Shown here piece by piece: positions 36,396-47,121 of a stretch of DNA of 64,000 nt; position 1 is the first letter of the stretch, and each line of letters begins with the position of its first letter. The stretch lies in the NCBI GenBank assembly GCA_027924585.1, contig BSBM01000877.1:4155501-4219500 (forward strand). Direction: 5' to 3'. This DNA comes from Larix kaempferi. Taxonomy: Eukaryota; Streptophyta; Pinopsida; Pinales; Pinaceae. The notes beneath the pieces are model-generated. The model saw only the letters and a program-made list of their open reading frames with translations. It had not been told where the DNA came from and ran no database searches. Position numbers and translations under genes: made by a program.

Positions 36396-36610
36396 GTCTG
36401 TGGGTGTCAGCTCAAGTGGTAAATATGAGAAGTTGTAATCGGTTGTAAATGGAAGGTCACATGTTCAAATCCCCCCAAACTTACCCGTGCGCCATGGTTC
36501 GGGCCCTGTGGATGCACCTAGGGGTATAGTGGTGGCAAGATTGGATCCCTGGACCTCGTGTCACGCGAGTACCAACCCAACCCCAGTTGTCGATTCCCCT
36601 AGTAAAAAAA
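36396..36610 (+). mobile_element. tRNA-derived SINE, family 1, with 18-bp TSD
   Basis: AAAGATCATCTCCTACTT lies at 36378-36395 and again at 36611-36628. The body begins GTCTGTGGGTGTCAGCTCAA with an A-box (CAGCTCAAGTGG), followed by a B-box-like ATGTTCAAATCC about 60 bp on, and ends in AGT plus about ten A. These are all the marks of a tRNA-derived SINE inserted by LINE machinery. The body is GC-richer than the array it entered. Confidence 0.93.
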
Positions 36611-37057
36611 AAAGATCATCTCCTACTTCTCAATATCAATATTATCTTCTTAAGTATACAAGCAAGGGATAAAAAATGAATTAAAGCATATTCATTTGTG
36701 ATGCATGTATATGTTGAAAAAAAGTAACATTGATCAAACATGACCATTTACAAAATGTAAAACGTATGTTCAAAAGACATAAGGCAGTAAAAATATCAAG
36801 CGATGGCACAAGACATAGTGATATTGATTTATACACTATCAACACCCTTTACCAACTATAGTTGAACCAAATAATCTCCTTGACAAGGCATAAAGTACAA
36901 TGACATCAATTCGCATAACCTTTACACTAGAAACGCTTACCAGTTACATATGAACCAAATGATATCTGAACCAAATCAAAATAAATATGAGAAAAATCCT
37001 TTCTCCACTCATTGTTATAAAAGTTATCTCCCATTTCTTAATATAAATGTTACCTTA

Positions 37058-37245
37058 GCTCTAAGGGTTAGCTCAAGTGGTCATGAGCCAAACGTGAGAT
37101 CTCTTACCTAATGTAAGGGAGGTCACCAATTCGTCTCTCTTCGATTCTCTCAAGGTGAGGTGCTTGGAACTTAGGCACTGTCAACTTTACACTAGGCACC
37201 ATCCTCAAAATAAGGAAAAATGTCCATAAAGTTTTTCCGAGAATT
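37058..37245 (+). mobile_element. tRNA-derived SINE, family 2, copy 2
   Basis: It carries TTAGCTCAAGTGG (A box) and a B-box-like TTCGATTCTC, then GGTGCTTGGAACTTAGGCAC…CCATCCTCAAAATAAGGA, matching 31590-31785. It sits within about 25 bp of the homologous position in the other 3.5-kb unit, but the junctions differ. A (TA)n run follows at about 37253-37276. Confidence 0.6.
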
Positions 37246-37276
37246 ATATTCCTATATATATATATATATATATATA

Positions 37277-39020
37277 AGTGATGAGTTAAAAAATAAACAA
37301 ACTCAATTTTTTTTAGAATTATCTTCTCATCCACTCTATTTTAAATTTTGAAAATCCAAGTATTTTTCGAATAATCTAAATTTATTACAGCGAAGTTTCG
37401 TAACCAAAATTCCCGTGAATAATGTAGAAATTGTATATTGAATTTAATAAAAAAAAACCGAAAATAATTAAGTTTGAACAATTTTTAAATAATTGAATTT
37501 GGCGGACGTCCGCTTTCAAAAGAATAAAGAAGGTTGCCCCACCGACAAACCACCAGCCGTACTATAATATAAATATTGCGTCCCATGTTACCAAGTGGCT
37601 TGCTTTAGCCACGTCATCATATTAATTTTCAACCTTGCTGATTAGAACAGTGTGAGAGATACATATTTAATTATACTATGTGTCGGCCATGTTAGTTATA
37701 TGACTATTATGACTTGTTCGAATAACAAAATGTACGCCATAGAAATGATGGCGTTTTGATGCATGCTATGTTTGGTTTGGTGGCTTGTGGTTAGTCTAAG
37801 CGTTAGATTAACTTAACATGGTTTGGTAGCTTGTGGGCGAGGTTGAAATTTGACGTCTTATTTTGCATGTAAAGAAATTTTTATATTATATTTTAATTTT
37901 AACATTATTTTTCATTTAACGTTTAAATCTTAATTTTACTCATCATAATAATAATTGATTTTTTTTAAATAACTTTTATAATAATTATATGAAACATTGA
38001 ATTTTCATATATTGCCTCATATATTACAAAAATATAATAAACAAAAAAGACATAATATACATAACTATCAAACCAAGCACACAAATAATAACAAAGAAGG
38101 TTTATCATGGAAACCTTAAATATTCTTCTTCACAAGCAATACCATGGGCCCAACAAAATCCATGACCAAATCAAGTTTACCTAACAAGAGAAGACAACAA
38201 AACCATGACAAAATCAAAATGCACTTAAAAATTACAGGTGAAAATAAAATTGCAATATTTTGACGTGTAAAATGACAAATGACATTTATTTTCCCATCAA
38301 ATTTCAACATTACCTGTGGATATTTATTCTTAATTTTAAAACGTGTAAAAAAATATTAAATAATTTATTGGTATCTTGTTAATATCATACAATAATTTAA
38401 TTAAAACTTATATTAATCAATATATATACAATAATTTGCTTAAAACTTATATTAATAAAAATATAATATAATTAATAATAATATTTATTAAATTTATTTT
38501 AAAAAGTGTGTTAATTATAATTTAAATTGGATCTTTTTCACAACAACTACTTAAATTATTGTTAGGAATAGTGCGACAAACTATTAAGTATTAGTTTTTG
38601 TTTAATATGAAAAGTGATTCTTTCAAAATGACATTGTAATAATATTTTATATTTATATACTATGAGACATTAGTATTTCAAAATTATTATTATTTTCAAC
38701 CAAGCCATGAATATTTATTATTATTAAGAGTTTGATTAATTGGTAAATATGGATGTTGTTATCCTCCCACCAAGTTTCAAATCTCCATAGTGATATGCTT
38801 GTGTTTATGGGTAGGTATGCTTGCACAAACATATAACTTTCTAGTTGGGATTATAGGTTTTGGATGACTTCAATGGAATCCCCTCCCAACAACTTCTTAG
38901 ATAGATGTTTTTAATCTGAATTATGTTGGGATTGAACTTAGAGGTATTATTAACGTCAATAAAAAAACACAAAGATATAATGAATAGAAAGATTTATGAG
39001 AAGAGATGTGTTTCATACCC
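37277..39020. other. AT-rich DNA, no gene; end of the array domain
   Basis: A block at 37508-37640 (TTTCAAAAGAATAAAGAAGG…CCAAGTGGCTTGC) matches 26707-26860, so it is the common right edge of both array copies. Beyond it, 37640-39020 is very AT-rich, and nothing is recognised. Confidence 0.55.
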
Positions 39021-39317
39021 TCATTTGCATAAATGCCTTAGCAATTGAAAAAGCAACAACCATAGATCCAACGTGAAGTTAGGAATGAGTATGCACACCA
39101 TGTTGGACAATGTTGCACTGCTTGAAAAAAGGAAGTCATGCTAATACCATAACTTTTCACTTGTTACTTTGTTTTTGGTCTTCTTTGGCTCATTAGAAAG
39201 AGGATTTGTAATAGATTCTCCATGCACTATGACCTTACACTCTTCAAAGTATAATAATGAATCTAACTTTGTTTGAATGTCTTCACAAGAAGATAGACAC
39301 CTCAAACTTTTTTCCTT
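39021..39317 (-). pseudogene. Unidentified eroded coding stretch, 98 codons
   Basis: One minus frame of 99 codons including its TGA has a single internal TAG. It reads KEKSLRCLSSCEDIQTKLDS, then a Lys-rich part (NEPKKTKNKVTSEKLWY) and a hydrophobic end. Upstream the frame is lost. It may be a retroelement remnant or chance; nothing diagnostic was seen. Confidence 0.25.
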
Positions 39318-39889
39318 GAATACAAAAATTCAATCTTCCCAATAATGCATTTCATGATTTGCTCGTCTCACTTACCTACACATTACTTGAAGATTGTCAA
39401 AGGTATTAATTCTTTCTATGGTTACATTGGCAGTATTATTTCATTTGTATCATTTGTTTTTTTTAGTGTCTTGGTGTAGTTACATAGGAGGATAATTACA
39501 AGATGCTATAACTTCTAATGATTTGAATTGGCCACTTTGATTCGAGGTAAGTATCCCAATCGTTCCTTCTTCCCCTCATGATGTAACCATAACATATATC
39601 CATTGGTTGGGGAGGCTTTATATGGGGTCCCCTTGATTTATCAATTGCAAACAAATGAAACCATTCATATTTGAAAGTGACTTCATGATTAGAGTCTTAA
39701 ACCTATGGTTTGTTTAATATTACAATCTTTGTATTGGATTATTTCCCTCTCAATAGTGGAGGAGGAGAAATAATTTGCTTGGTCATACACATAGGTGAAT
39801 GTTATTTGCATTCAGTTTGATGACAATGAGTAATGCATGAATAAATCACACTTGCAGTATGGATGTGTTTCTCCCATTCCTAGGTAAGC

Positions 39890-40594
39890 TTTACAATTTC
39901 CCCTTCATGCTTTCTCTTTTCTTGATGTATGGGTGTCATAATCGAACCCAGGTGGAAGTTTCCAAACCAACATTTCTAAAAGTAGCAATACCCAACTGTA
40001 ATGAAACTATTGTCCTTCATTTTGAACATCGAGGCAGTCTTGAATGAACTCATAGGTCAAGTACCGAGCCCATGACATTTTGATTCGTTGAATGCAACAG
40101 TCGGCTGCGAGTATGACTCGGAATGGAATTCATCTTTGAGACACATGCGCATAATTTTGTAGGCTATTAATTGGGATACAAAATAGACATTGTGATCTCT
40201 AATAACAGACATGATTGATTCATGTATTCCTCTGTATGTGTTGTACCTTTGGTAGACATCGTTTATGGTTGCGTCCCTTGCAAAAATAACAGCTATTGCA
40301 TCCTCCCCTACGCGAGGTATGCCCGAAACCATATGCATACTATCCATATCCATTGGATACTTCCAGTATAACGATAGATACCCCATGTAGTCTTCTCAAC
40401 AAAAATCAGACACATGCATTGATGTGTAGGCTACGCTTGAAGCGTGGGACATCCAATATTGTCATTATGCCTGACTTGTATAAAATTATGGAGTGGGCTA
40501 TTCTCTCCACGATTTGCACTCGGGGCCCACTCTCGAGGGCCCAATCTTGAGGGATGATGCGCTCAAAATTGTCGCAACCTATGAAAACTTGCAC
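39890..40594 (-). pseudogene. Unidentified eroded protein-coding stretch
   Basis: From 40594 the minus strand reads MQVFIGCDNFERIIPQDWAL … VQIVERIAHSIILYKSG … VPRFKRSLHINACV, stop. A second frame (40386-40057) is open for 109 residues (YLSLYWKYPMDMDSMHMVSG … INDVYQRYNTYRGIHESIM). The first frame then resumes near 40075 with MSWARYLTYEFIQDCLDVQN, one stop, and FHYSWVLLLLEMLVWKLPPG. Composition and alternation of frames suggest one old gene with frameshifts. It looks like the gag-region or accessory protein of a plant retroelement, but I cannot name the family, and no LTR was found beside it. Confidence 0.4.
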
Positions 40595-40859
40595 ATACCT
40601 CTCAAAACTTATTTATGGGAAGCAAGCTTCATCTTGGATGTTGAAATCAAAGAATCAGAGGGCAAGCACCTTCCCAAGTAATGGCTAACTGATATGAATC
40701 TTAGATGGTATTTCTATGGTAGGCATCAGTGCTTCCTTTTCTGCCTTTGATTTCATGCTTGCTCTAGTAGATGGAGTCATGGCCATTCTTGAATAGCATA
40801 AATATTACTTGCATGTTCTATGCTCTACAACTATTCTCACTAATGAATGTGCAGACTTG

Positions 40860-42433
40860 AAACTGATGACGACTCAGGAATGTAGGATTGAGATTTTATA
40901 GAATATGGGCATGTCCGAGAATGGTTGGATTCTATGAATAAAGAATACCGGTCCATCATCAAGAATGATGTTTGGGATGTGGTACCAAGACCAAAGGACA
41001 AGTCAGTGATTTCATCATAGTGGATCTTCAAAAAAAACACTCAGCAGACGGAAGCATTGAAAAGTACAAGGCAAGGTTCGTAGCCCGAGGGTTCTCTCAG
41101 AAGGAAGGAATTGATTATGAGGAGACCTTTGCTCCTGTGGCTAGATATACTTCAATTAGAACCATTCTTCCCTTGGAAGCCAAAATGAAATGGAAGTTAC
41201 ATTAGATGGATGTAAATACGACGTTCTTGAATGGGAAGATAGAAGAAGGAGTATATATCAAGCAACCGGAATCATTTGAAACATAATATAGAAAGTCACA
41301 TGTATGCAAGATGAAAAACCATTGTATGGGTTGAAGCAAGCACCCGTAGCATGGTATGGAAGAATTGATATCTTCCTAATGAGCTTGGGCTTTACCAAGA
41401 GTAAAGCAGATTCTAATCTTTATTATAAGATTATGGATGATGAACCTATGATACTACTATTGTATGTGGATGATTTGATCCTGACGGGAGAAGACAAGCC
41501 CATCACTGAATGTAAGAGAAGGCTTGCAACAGAATTTGAGATGAAATACCTTGGTACGATGCATTACTTTCTAGGTCGTGAAGTATGGCAGTTTCCAGAT
41601 GAGATTTTCCTGAGTCAAGGAAAATACACAGTTGAGATCCTGAAGAGATTTTGGATGATGGATTGTAAGGCCATGATTACTCCGATGGTGACAAAATTGA
41701 AGCTCCTGAATGATGCTTCATTAGAGATAGTAGATGTCACCATGTACAGACAGATTATTGGGTCATTGATGTACTTGACCAATACTAGACCAGATATATG
41801 TTTTGTTGTGAACACATTGAGCCAGTATATGGTGGATCCCAAACATGTTCACTTGATTGCAGTAAAACATGTGATGAGGTATTTAAAAGGTACGTTGGAT
41901 TATGGACTCGGATATGCTTCAGATAGTGAGTTTAGGCTGTACGGATACACAGACTCAGATTGGGATAGAAATGCCAAAGATAGGAAAAGCACTCAAGGAT
42001 TTTGCTTCAGTTTTGGATCAGGCATGATCTCATGGCTCAGTAGAAAGCAGCCCTGTGTTGCACTCAGTATAGTAGAAGTTGAATAGTAGCGACTTGTTCA
42101 GCTTGTAGCGAAGCAGTTTGGCTTTGAAAAGATGCTGGCGGGATTGTTGGATGCAGAGATAGATGTGATGGATATACTCTGTGACAATCAGAGTTGCATC
42201 AAGGTGACAGAGAATCATGTGTTCGAAGCACATTGAGATAAAGTTCCACTATATCTGGGATATGGTGCAGAAGGGAGCTATAAATCTCAAGTATGTTCAC
42301 ACAGAGGAACAAGTTGTTTATGTGTTGACTAATCCTCTGTCTCGCATAAATTTTGAATACTTTTGAGACAAGCTTGGTGTGGTCCGAAAGGACCTCCCTC
42401 TAAAGAGGGAGTGGATTCCAGTCCTTAGGTGAT
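40860..42433 (+). pseudogene. copia reverse transcriptase and RNase H
   Basis: Reverse transcriptase begins with WLDSMNKEYRSIIKNDVWDV (from about 40920), then KYKARFVARGFSQKEGIDYE (41060-41150), broken by shifts. The main open frame (41304-42086) has KPLYGLKQAPVAWYGRID, the catalytic LLYVDDLILTG, KYLGTMHYFLGREV and GSLMYLTNTRPDICFVV. RNase H follows: YTDSDWDRNAKDRKSTQGFC, then VALSIVEVE with a stop where YIA is expected, DNQSCIKVTENHVFE, and VVRKDLPLKREWIPVLR before TGA. Order and spacing are those of copia pol. Inactive. Confidence 0.9.
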
Positions 42434-43018
42434 TGATGTCGGTGTAGAGGTGACTGATTCTAGTCCAGGGATGACTGGAGATCAGTAATTTCCGACTGAT
42501 AGAGTTCCAGTCCTTAGGTGACTAATGGCGGTCCAGAGGTGACTGATGCTAGTCCAGGGGTGACTGAAGATCAGTACTTTTCGACTGATAGATTTCCAGT
42601 CCTTAGGGTGACTGATGCTAGTACAAAGGTGACTGATGTCGTTCCAAGGGTGACTGAATATCAGTACTTTCCAATTGATAGAGTTACATTCTTTAGGTGA
42701 CCGAGGACGGTCCAGAGGTGACTAATGCCGGTCCAAGGGTGACTGAATATCAGTACTTGCCGACCAATAGAGTTCCAGTCCTTAGGTGACTAATGCCGGT
42801 CCAGAGGTGACTGATGTCGGTCTAGGGGTGACTGAAGATCAATACTTTCCGACTGATAGATTTCTAGTCCTTAGGTGACTGATGTTGGTCTAGGGGTGAC
42901 TGAAGATCAGTACTTTCCAACTGATAGAGTTCCAGTCCTTAGGTTACTGATGCTGGTCCAGAGGTGATTGATGTCGGTCCAAGGGTGACTGAAGATCAGT
43001 AATTGCTTACTGATGGTG
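42416..43018 (+). repeat. 89-bp minisatellite, seven units
   Basis: Units begin TTCCAGTCCTTAGGTGACTG and start at 42416, 42505, 42594, 42684, 42773, 42862 and 42930; the next start would be 43019. Lengths are 89 bp except one of 90 and one of 68, the last lacking one internal 21-bp subrepeat (GTGACTGATGCCGGTCCAG-like). The first unit overlaps the last pol codons. Since 89 is not a multiple of three, the array does not encode a steady peptide repeat. Confidence 0.93.
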
Positions 43019-43024
43019 TTCTAG

Positions 43025-43411
43025 TATTGTTTTGTTGATGATGATCCAATAGAGGATGTTCCAGCTGATGATGATCCAGCAGAGGATGTTATAGCTGATG
43101 ATGTTGGTGATGATGATCCAATAGAGGATGTTCCAGCTGATGATGTTTCCGATGATGATCCAACAAAGAATGTTCTAGCTAATGATGTTGTTGATGATGT
43201 TCCAGCAAAGGATGTTGCTAAAGATGTTTCAACAGAGGATGTTGTTGATGATGTTCCAACAAAGGATGTTTCTCCAGCAAAGGATGTTGCTGATGAGGAT
43301 GTTCCAGTAGATGATACCATAGACATTAATGACCCAAAACTTCCTACGACATATAGATATTCACAAGTCAGTTGTGTAGCTGTTGATATTACCCGCAAAA
43401 TACCTTCCTAG
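43025..43411 (+). CDS. Acidic Asp/Val-repeat reading frame before the copia 3' LTR
   Basis: A frame of 128 codons without ATG runs to a TAG at 43409-43411. It is built from repeats such as DDDPIEDVPADDD and VVDDVPAKDVAKDVSTEDV and ends in a non-repetitive tail (INDPKLPTTYRYSQVSCVAV). The repeats come from GATGATGTTCCAGCAAAGG-like units whose length stays a multiple of three, so the frame is kept. It lies between the minisatellite and the polypurine tract. It could be an extra ORF or a former C-terminal extension of the polyprotein; a chance product of a GAT-rich repeat cannot be excluded. The opposite strand is also open (Ser/Thr-rich). Confidence 0.4.
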   Translation, partial: YCFVDDDPIEDVPADDDPAEDVIADDVGDDDPIEDVPADDVSDDDPTKNVLANDVVDDVPAKDVAKDVSTEDVVDDVPTKDVSPAKDVADEDVPVDDTIDINDPKLPTTYRYSQVSCVAVDITRKIPS

Positions 43412-43413
43412 TT

Positions 43414-43422
43414 AAGAGGGAG
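43414..43422 (+). promoter_or_regulatory. copia polypurine tract
   Basis: AAGAGGGAG directly precedes TGTTAAAGAAATG, the LTR start. Confidence 0.85.
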
Positions 43423-43956
43423 TGTTAAAGAAATGTAACTGCGGAAGATATTATATTTGTACGTGTCTATTGTATTATTGTATTCCTCCTTCAGGAGATG
43501 TCATTGATGTAATTAATAATGTAAGAGTCATTGAAAGAGTCAATGTAAACCCTAGGTATTGTGTTGGCCTAGAAGAACCCAGAAAAGATTATTATATTAT
43601 GTATTTGACAAGTCGGCCTAGTCAGTTAGGAGAAGTCGAACTAGTTGGGGAAAATTCACCCCAACGGAAGAATATAAATAGAGGATGAGTCTCTCATTTG
43701 TAATCACTCAAATCACTCACACAAGTTCGCATAAGAGAGAGAGAGAGAGAAGTTCACATAAGTGGAGGAGAAGCTGATTTTGTCTTGGGGTTTATCTTTG
43801 TACTTTGTGAATTCTATATTGAGGAAGTTCTGCTGGGGTTTTCTCCCTTGTGGTCTCCCCGAGAGAAAAATTGTGTTCATTGTGTTTGATGTGCTTGTAT
43901 TTCTTTCAATGATAGATTGTTTAATGGTATTATGCTAAACAAGTAAGAATCCAACA
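43423..43956 (+). repeat. copia 3' LTR (534 bp)
   Basis: It starts TGTTAAAGAAATGTAACTGC after the polypurine tract and ends AAGAATCCAACA, giving TG…CA ends. It contains a (GA)n run at about 43733-43751. No matching 5' LTR is in the window. Confidence 0.85.
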
Positions 43957-44072
43957 TTTTGATGGACCTTGTTCACCGAAAAACAAGATATTCATGAAAA
44001 AATATGATGATGATGTCACCATCACATTTTTTCATGAATATCTTATTTTTCGGGGAGAGGGGTCCATCAAAA
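43957..44072. mobile_element. Hairpin MITE (116 bp) abutting the copia LTR
   Basis: TTTTGATGGACC at the left mirrors GGTCCATCAAAA at the right, and the inner arms (AAGATATTCATGAAAAAATA and its complement) pair nearly perfectly around a short ATGATGATG/CATCAC loop. It begins at the very base after the copia LTR end. Confidence 0.8.
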
Positions 44073-45370
44073 GTATGTCAAGTGGGTACTCGTTGGATGC
44101 GGAATTGAATTCCCCATCCAATGAGTGTTCCTGCTCAAAATTTGAGTGAATATACATGGATATAAGTTGAAAATATGAGTTGAAAAGTAGTTTTTCACTT
44201 TTTCACCTTTTTACCTTTTACCCAAAAAAATGGTGATTCATCCACCATGGTTGACATCATCATCTTGAATCATATTGTTGATTTTTGTTGTACAATATTA
44301 TTTTTTTGAGGCCCATTTTTTACCTCAAAATTTCTCTAATGTGACACGTCACTTTTCATGTGGCATCGGGTACCAAGTGTCATCACTGGGTGCTTCCATG
44401 TCATCCTTGACACTTTTTCCTTTACCATAAATGGTTTTCGGTTAATTATTAGCGATTTGTTGACATCTGATTTCTCCTTTGCATGGGCTATCACAAAGGA
44501 GAACCATCCTCCCCATGAATGGTCCATATTCCACCCCTTATGGACCTAAATTAAATCTCATCCATTCATGTAAGTACCCCTCGGGATAAGGTACGTTCAC
44601 TTGTTGCGTGAACGGTCAATATCGAGCAATCAAATATGCACGATCAAATCATATCCATTCATGCGCATGTACCTTCAATTAATGTATGAGAATATTCTAA
44701 CATGCGAACGATCATGATCGCATCATCCAAACCTTCTCGATGAATCTAAGCCATCCGTGCGCATGTACCCATGGCTAACCTTTTCTCTTGTCCCTTAGCA
44801 TGAATGGTCATTATTTAATGATGGAAACTACTTGGGTTGATTTGGGTCGTTCACGGTAGATCTCAAAATACCTATATGCAACTGGGTGCCAAGAAGAAAC
44901 CTCGTCCTTGCCATGTGTACATCTTGTCTGATGTGACTGGTCTAGGACACACCCCCTATCCACTTGGCTCCTCCACATCACACTTTCATCCATGTGGCAC
45001 AGGTGGGGCCCATCTTAAAATTTTGAAATTTCATAATTATGTAAAATTTTAATTCAACCATAGGTGGCCCCACAAAATTTTACACATGGCCTTTCCTCCA
45101 TTCTGGAACTTCTTCGTCACTTAACAAAACTGTATTTTTCCACTGTCAGCTCTACAAATTTTGAAAATTTTCTCAAATATTCTTAAACTAATATACTATT
45201 CCTGCTGGTGGACTACAATATTTAACTCATGGTTATGTTAGAACACCATATAACAATTAAAAACACAGATTTTCATTGAAGAATTTCATCAAACACTTCA
45301 TATGCAAACTCTGCTTTCTACCTGTAACTGTGGATTCTGGCCCATACAGGTCCAGTGTTGCAACCAACAA
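44073..45370. other. Non-coding DNA with relics of hAT-like end sequences
   Basis: 44308-44341 is a diverged copy of the 34-bp motif found twice in the 13.3-16.2-kb element. GTTCACTTGTTGCGTGAACG near 44594 and CATGCGAACGATCATGATCG near 44701 resemble its right end (GTGCGAACGATCGTGC…CAACAAGTTCAC). The rightmost ~300 bp belong to the leader of the LTR element at 45385, including CAGTGTTGCAAC, which is shared with 12354. Confidence 0.45.
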
Positions 45371-45381
45371 CTCTGATACCA
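45371..45381 (-). promoter_or_regulatory. Primer binding site of a minus-strand LTR element
   Basis: The minus strand reads TGGTATCAGAG three bases after the LTR end (GGGGATGCGGCA). This is an exact initiator tRNA-Met-type site. Confidence 0.85.
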
Positions 45382-46440
45382 CTATGCCGCATCCCCATCC
45401 ATCATTTCGACCATCCGGGGGGGGGGGGGGGGGTATTTACAAATTTCATGCTTATAAATTTCAATCCATGGGCCATAATACTTATTCATAACTAGGAAAT
45501 GTATGTGCAAATGCATGATAAATGTAAAAAACAATGGAATAAAACTCCATCCACACATACATCATGTATAAGAAAGCATATTCATCACATGAAGAAAATA
45601 AAATAATTTCACATTGATATACAAGATAATACTTATCTTTTAACAAAGAAGATCCAAGCAACTAGTTATGTAAGAGAGCTTTTCCACCCAACTGTAGGTA
45701 TCATTTGTAGATACCAACCCCAAGTTGGGCTATGAGGCCACAATGGCGAAGGAAAATCCTACATGATTCTCTCTCTTATTCCACAACCCATTTGTTGTCA
45801 TGCTTAGCCAAAATACTCACCTCTGATCATTTATAGGGATCTCTTTTAGCCATCCCAACCATGACACTCTTTTCTATAATGGCCCCACACGACATAAGTA
45901 ATGCATTTCCCTTCACTAATCCATAGTTTCCTCAGGAAATGCAACCCTTATAATGCTTACTAGAGTGTGTAGAAAGAGCCCAACCTGCTATATGATGTTG
46001 GAGAACCTCATATAAGATCAATCCATGGCTTCTCAAGCATTTAGAAGTAGCAAAACATAATGGGTAAAGGTTCCTATCTTTCCTAGCCACTATGCTCACA
46101 TACAACCATCTATTTTCTCTAATGTCTACAATTCTCTATTCACAATTCTAATTTTTGGTTATTTTTTAGTCTGGTGATGGTAATGGCAATGGAGAAAATA
46201 ACATGAGAAAACACTACGTAGTGTAAAATATGCATGATAGTAGAATCTAGATGAGATGAGACAATGGTGAAAAGACAATTGACATAAATTTTGACCCTAG
46301 AAGAAAGGAATCTTACAACTGTCATAAAAGTATATTCATCACATGCTTCTATAACTACATGATAATAATTCCCCCCACCAACCTCACACACACATTCAAT
46401 GATTGGATTTAATATTCAAAAGGAAGTAATTGGATCATTT

Positions 46441-47109
46441 TGTTAGGGTAAATAAACCTCATAGAGCATGTGTTAATGAGTCTAATGGGCCGACCACACT
46501 AAAAAACACTTCTTGAATCACCCATGAGACCAATCCCTAGATTTTGGGGTGCCTTCCTTGGTTTGAGAACACATTCCTTGATTTGGGGGAGTTTTTACAT
46601 GATTTAAGGAAGAACATGAGTTAGAGCTAAATATTCTCCACTGATTTAGCCTAAACTTAACTCTAATTGGCCCTTAACACTCTTTGGCACCCCAATTAAG
46701 TCAATAGCGCCCTTCTTGAGATATTTTAGGGACATGCATGTTGTCATTCAGTTAACTGAGTGATAAGTGAGTCCCTTTATCCGTTAACTCCATCTAGGAG
46801 TGCATGCATAAATTATTGGGGTTATTTGCTTGCAGGTAATCCTAACTATCCCTCTCTGCATGGCATAGATTCTCTCTACATGGCATGGACAATTCAAGTT
46901 TCTCTTTGACCTAATTCAAAATTGTTCGCCTATATATTATAACTTCCTTCATTCATTTAGGTACTCTGATAATAAAATCATCGTATTTCTTCTCTTCAAA
47001 ACTAATGTGTAATAATTCATATATATTATTGCACAATCGTTCATGCTTTATTTAATCATCATATCTTGTTAGCTTTTGCACCTAGATGTATGAATGCTCA
47101 AATCTTATA
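46441..47109 (+). repeat. Left LTR (669 bp)
   Basis: It starts TGTTAGGGTAAATAAACC and ends CTCAAATCTTATA, and aligns over its length with 48039-48689 with moderate divergence. The terminal …TATA instead of …ACA is shared by both copies. Confidence 0.9.
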
Positions 47110-47121
47110 TGGTATTAGAAC
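47110..47121 (+). promoter_or_regulatory. Primer binding site
   Basis: TGGTATTAGAAC follows the left LTR directly and differs from the tRNA-Met site TGGTATCAGAGC at two positions, both C-to-T or G-to-A. Confidence 0.75.

Larger units (their letters stand above)
27860..37245. repeat. Higher-order tandem repeat: two ~3.54-kb AT-rich units
   Basis: Unit A runs from about 27,860 to 31,600 (minus the LINE at 29003-30401) and unit B from about 34,520 to 37,070 and on (minus the SINE at 36396-36610). Landmark pairs 27863/34522 and 31590/37065 both give an offset of about 3.54 kb after subtracting later insertions. Inside each unit a 0.39-0.56-kb subunit repeats about three times; its landmark is GATATTGATTTATACAC…ACCAATTAC…AATAATCTC…ATCATAATAA (28968, 30930, 31329; 35746, 36137, 36820). 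A partial copy lies at 25945-26860. The identity of the unit is unknown. Confidence 0.65.
40856..43956 (+). mobile_element. Ty1/copia retrotransposon, 5'-truncated
   Basis: The plus strand has reverse transcriptase and RNase H, an 89-bp minisatellite, an acidic-repeat frame, a polypurine tract and a 3' LTR (43423-43956). Gag, protease, integrase and the 5' LTR are missing, because nothing left of about 40856 fits. Pol is broken by several stops and shifts. The extra 1 kb between RNase H and the 3' LTR is unusual for copia elements. Confidence 0.88.

Noticed and set aside
42518-42700. Peptide repeat VTDxGPxVT read across the minisatellite
   Set aside because: The unit is 89 bp, so the frame shifts every unit; the frame stays open only because one unit gained a base.
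43021-43398. 125-codon Ser/Thr-rich minus-strand frame
   Set aside because: It is the mirror of the GAT-rich acidic repeat. The plus strand is in the element's sense orientation, so the minus frame is a shadow.
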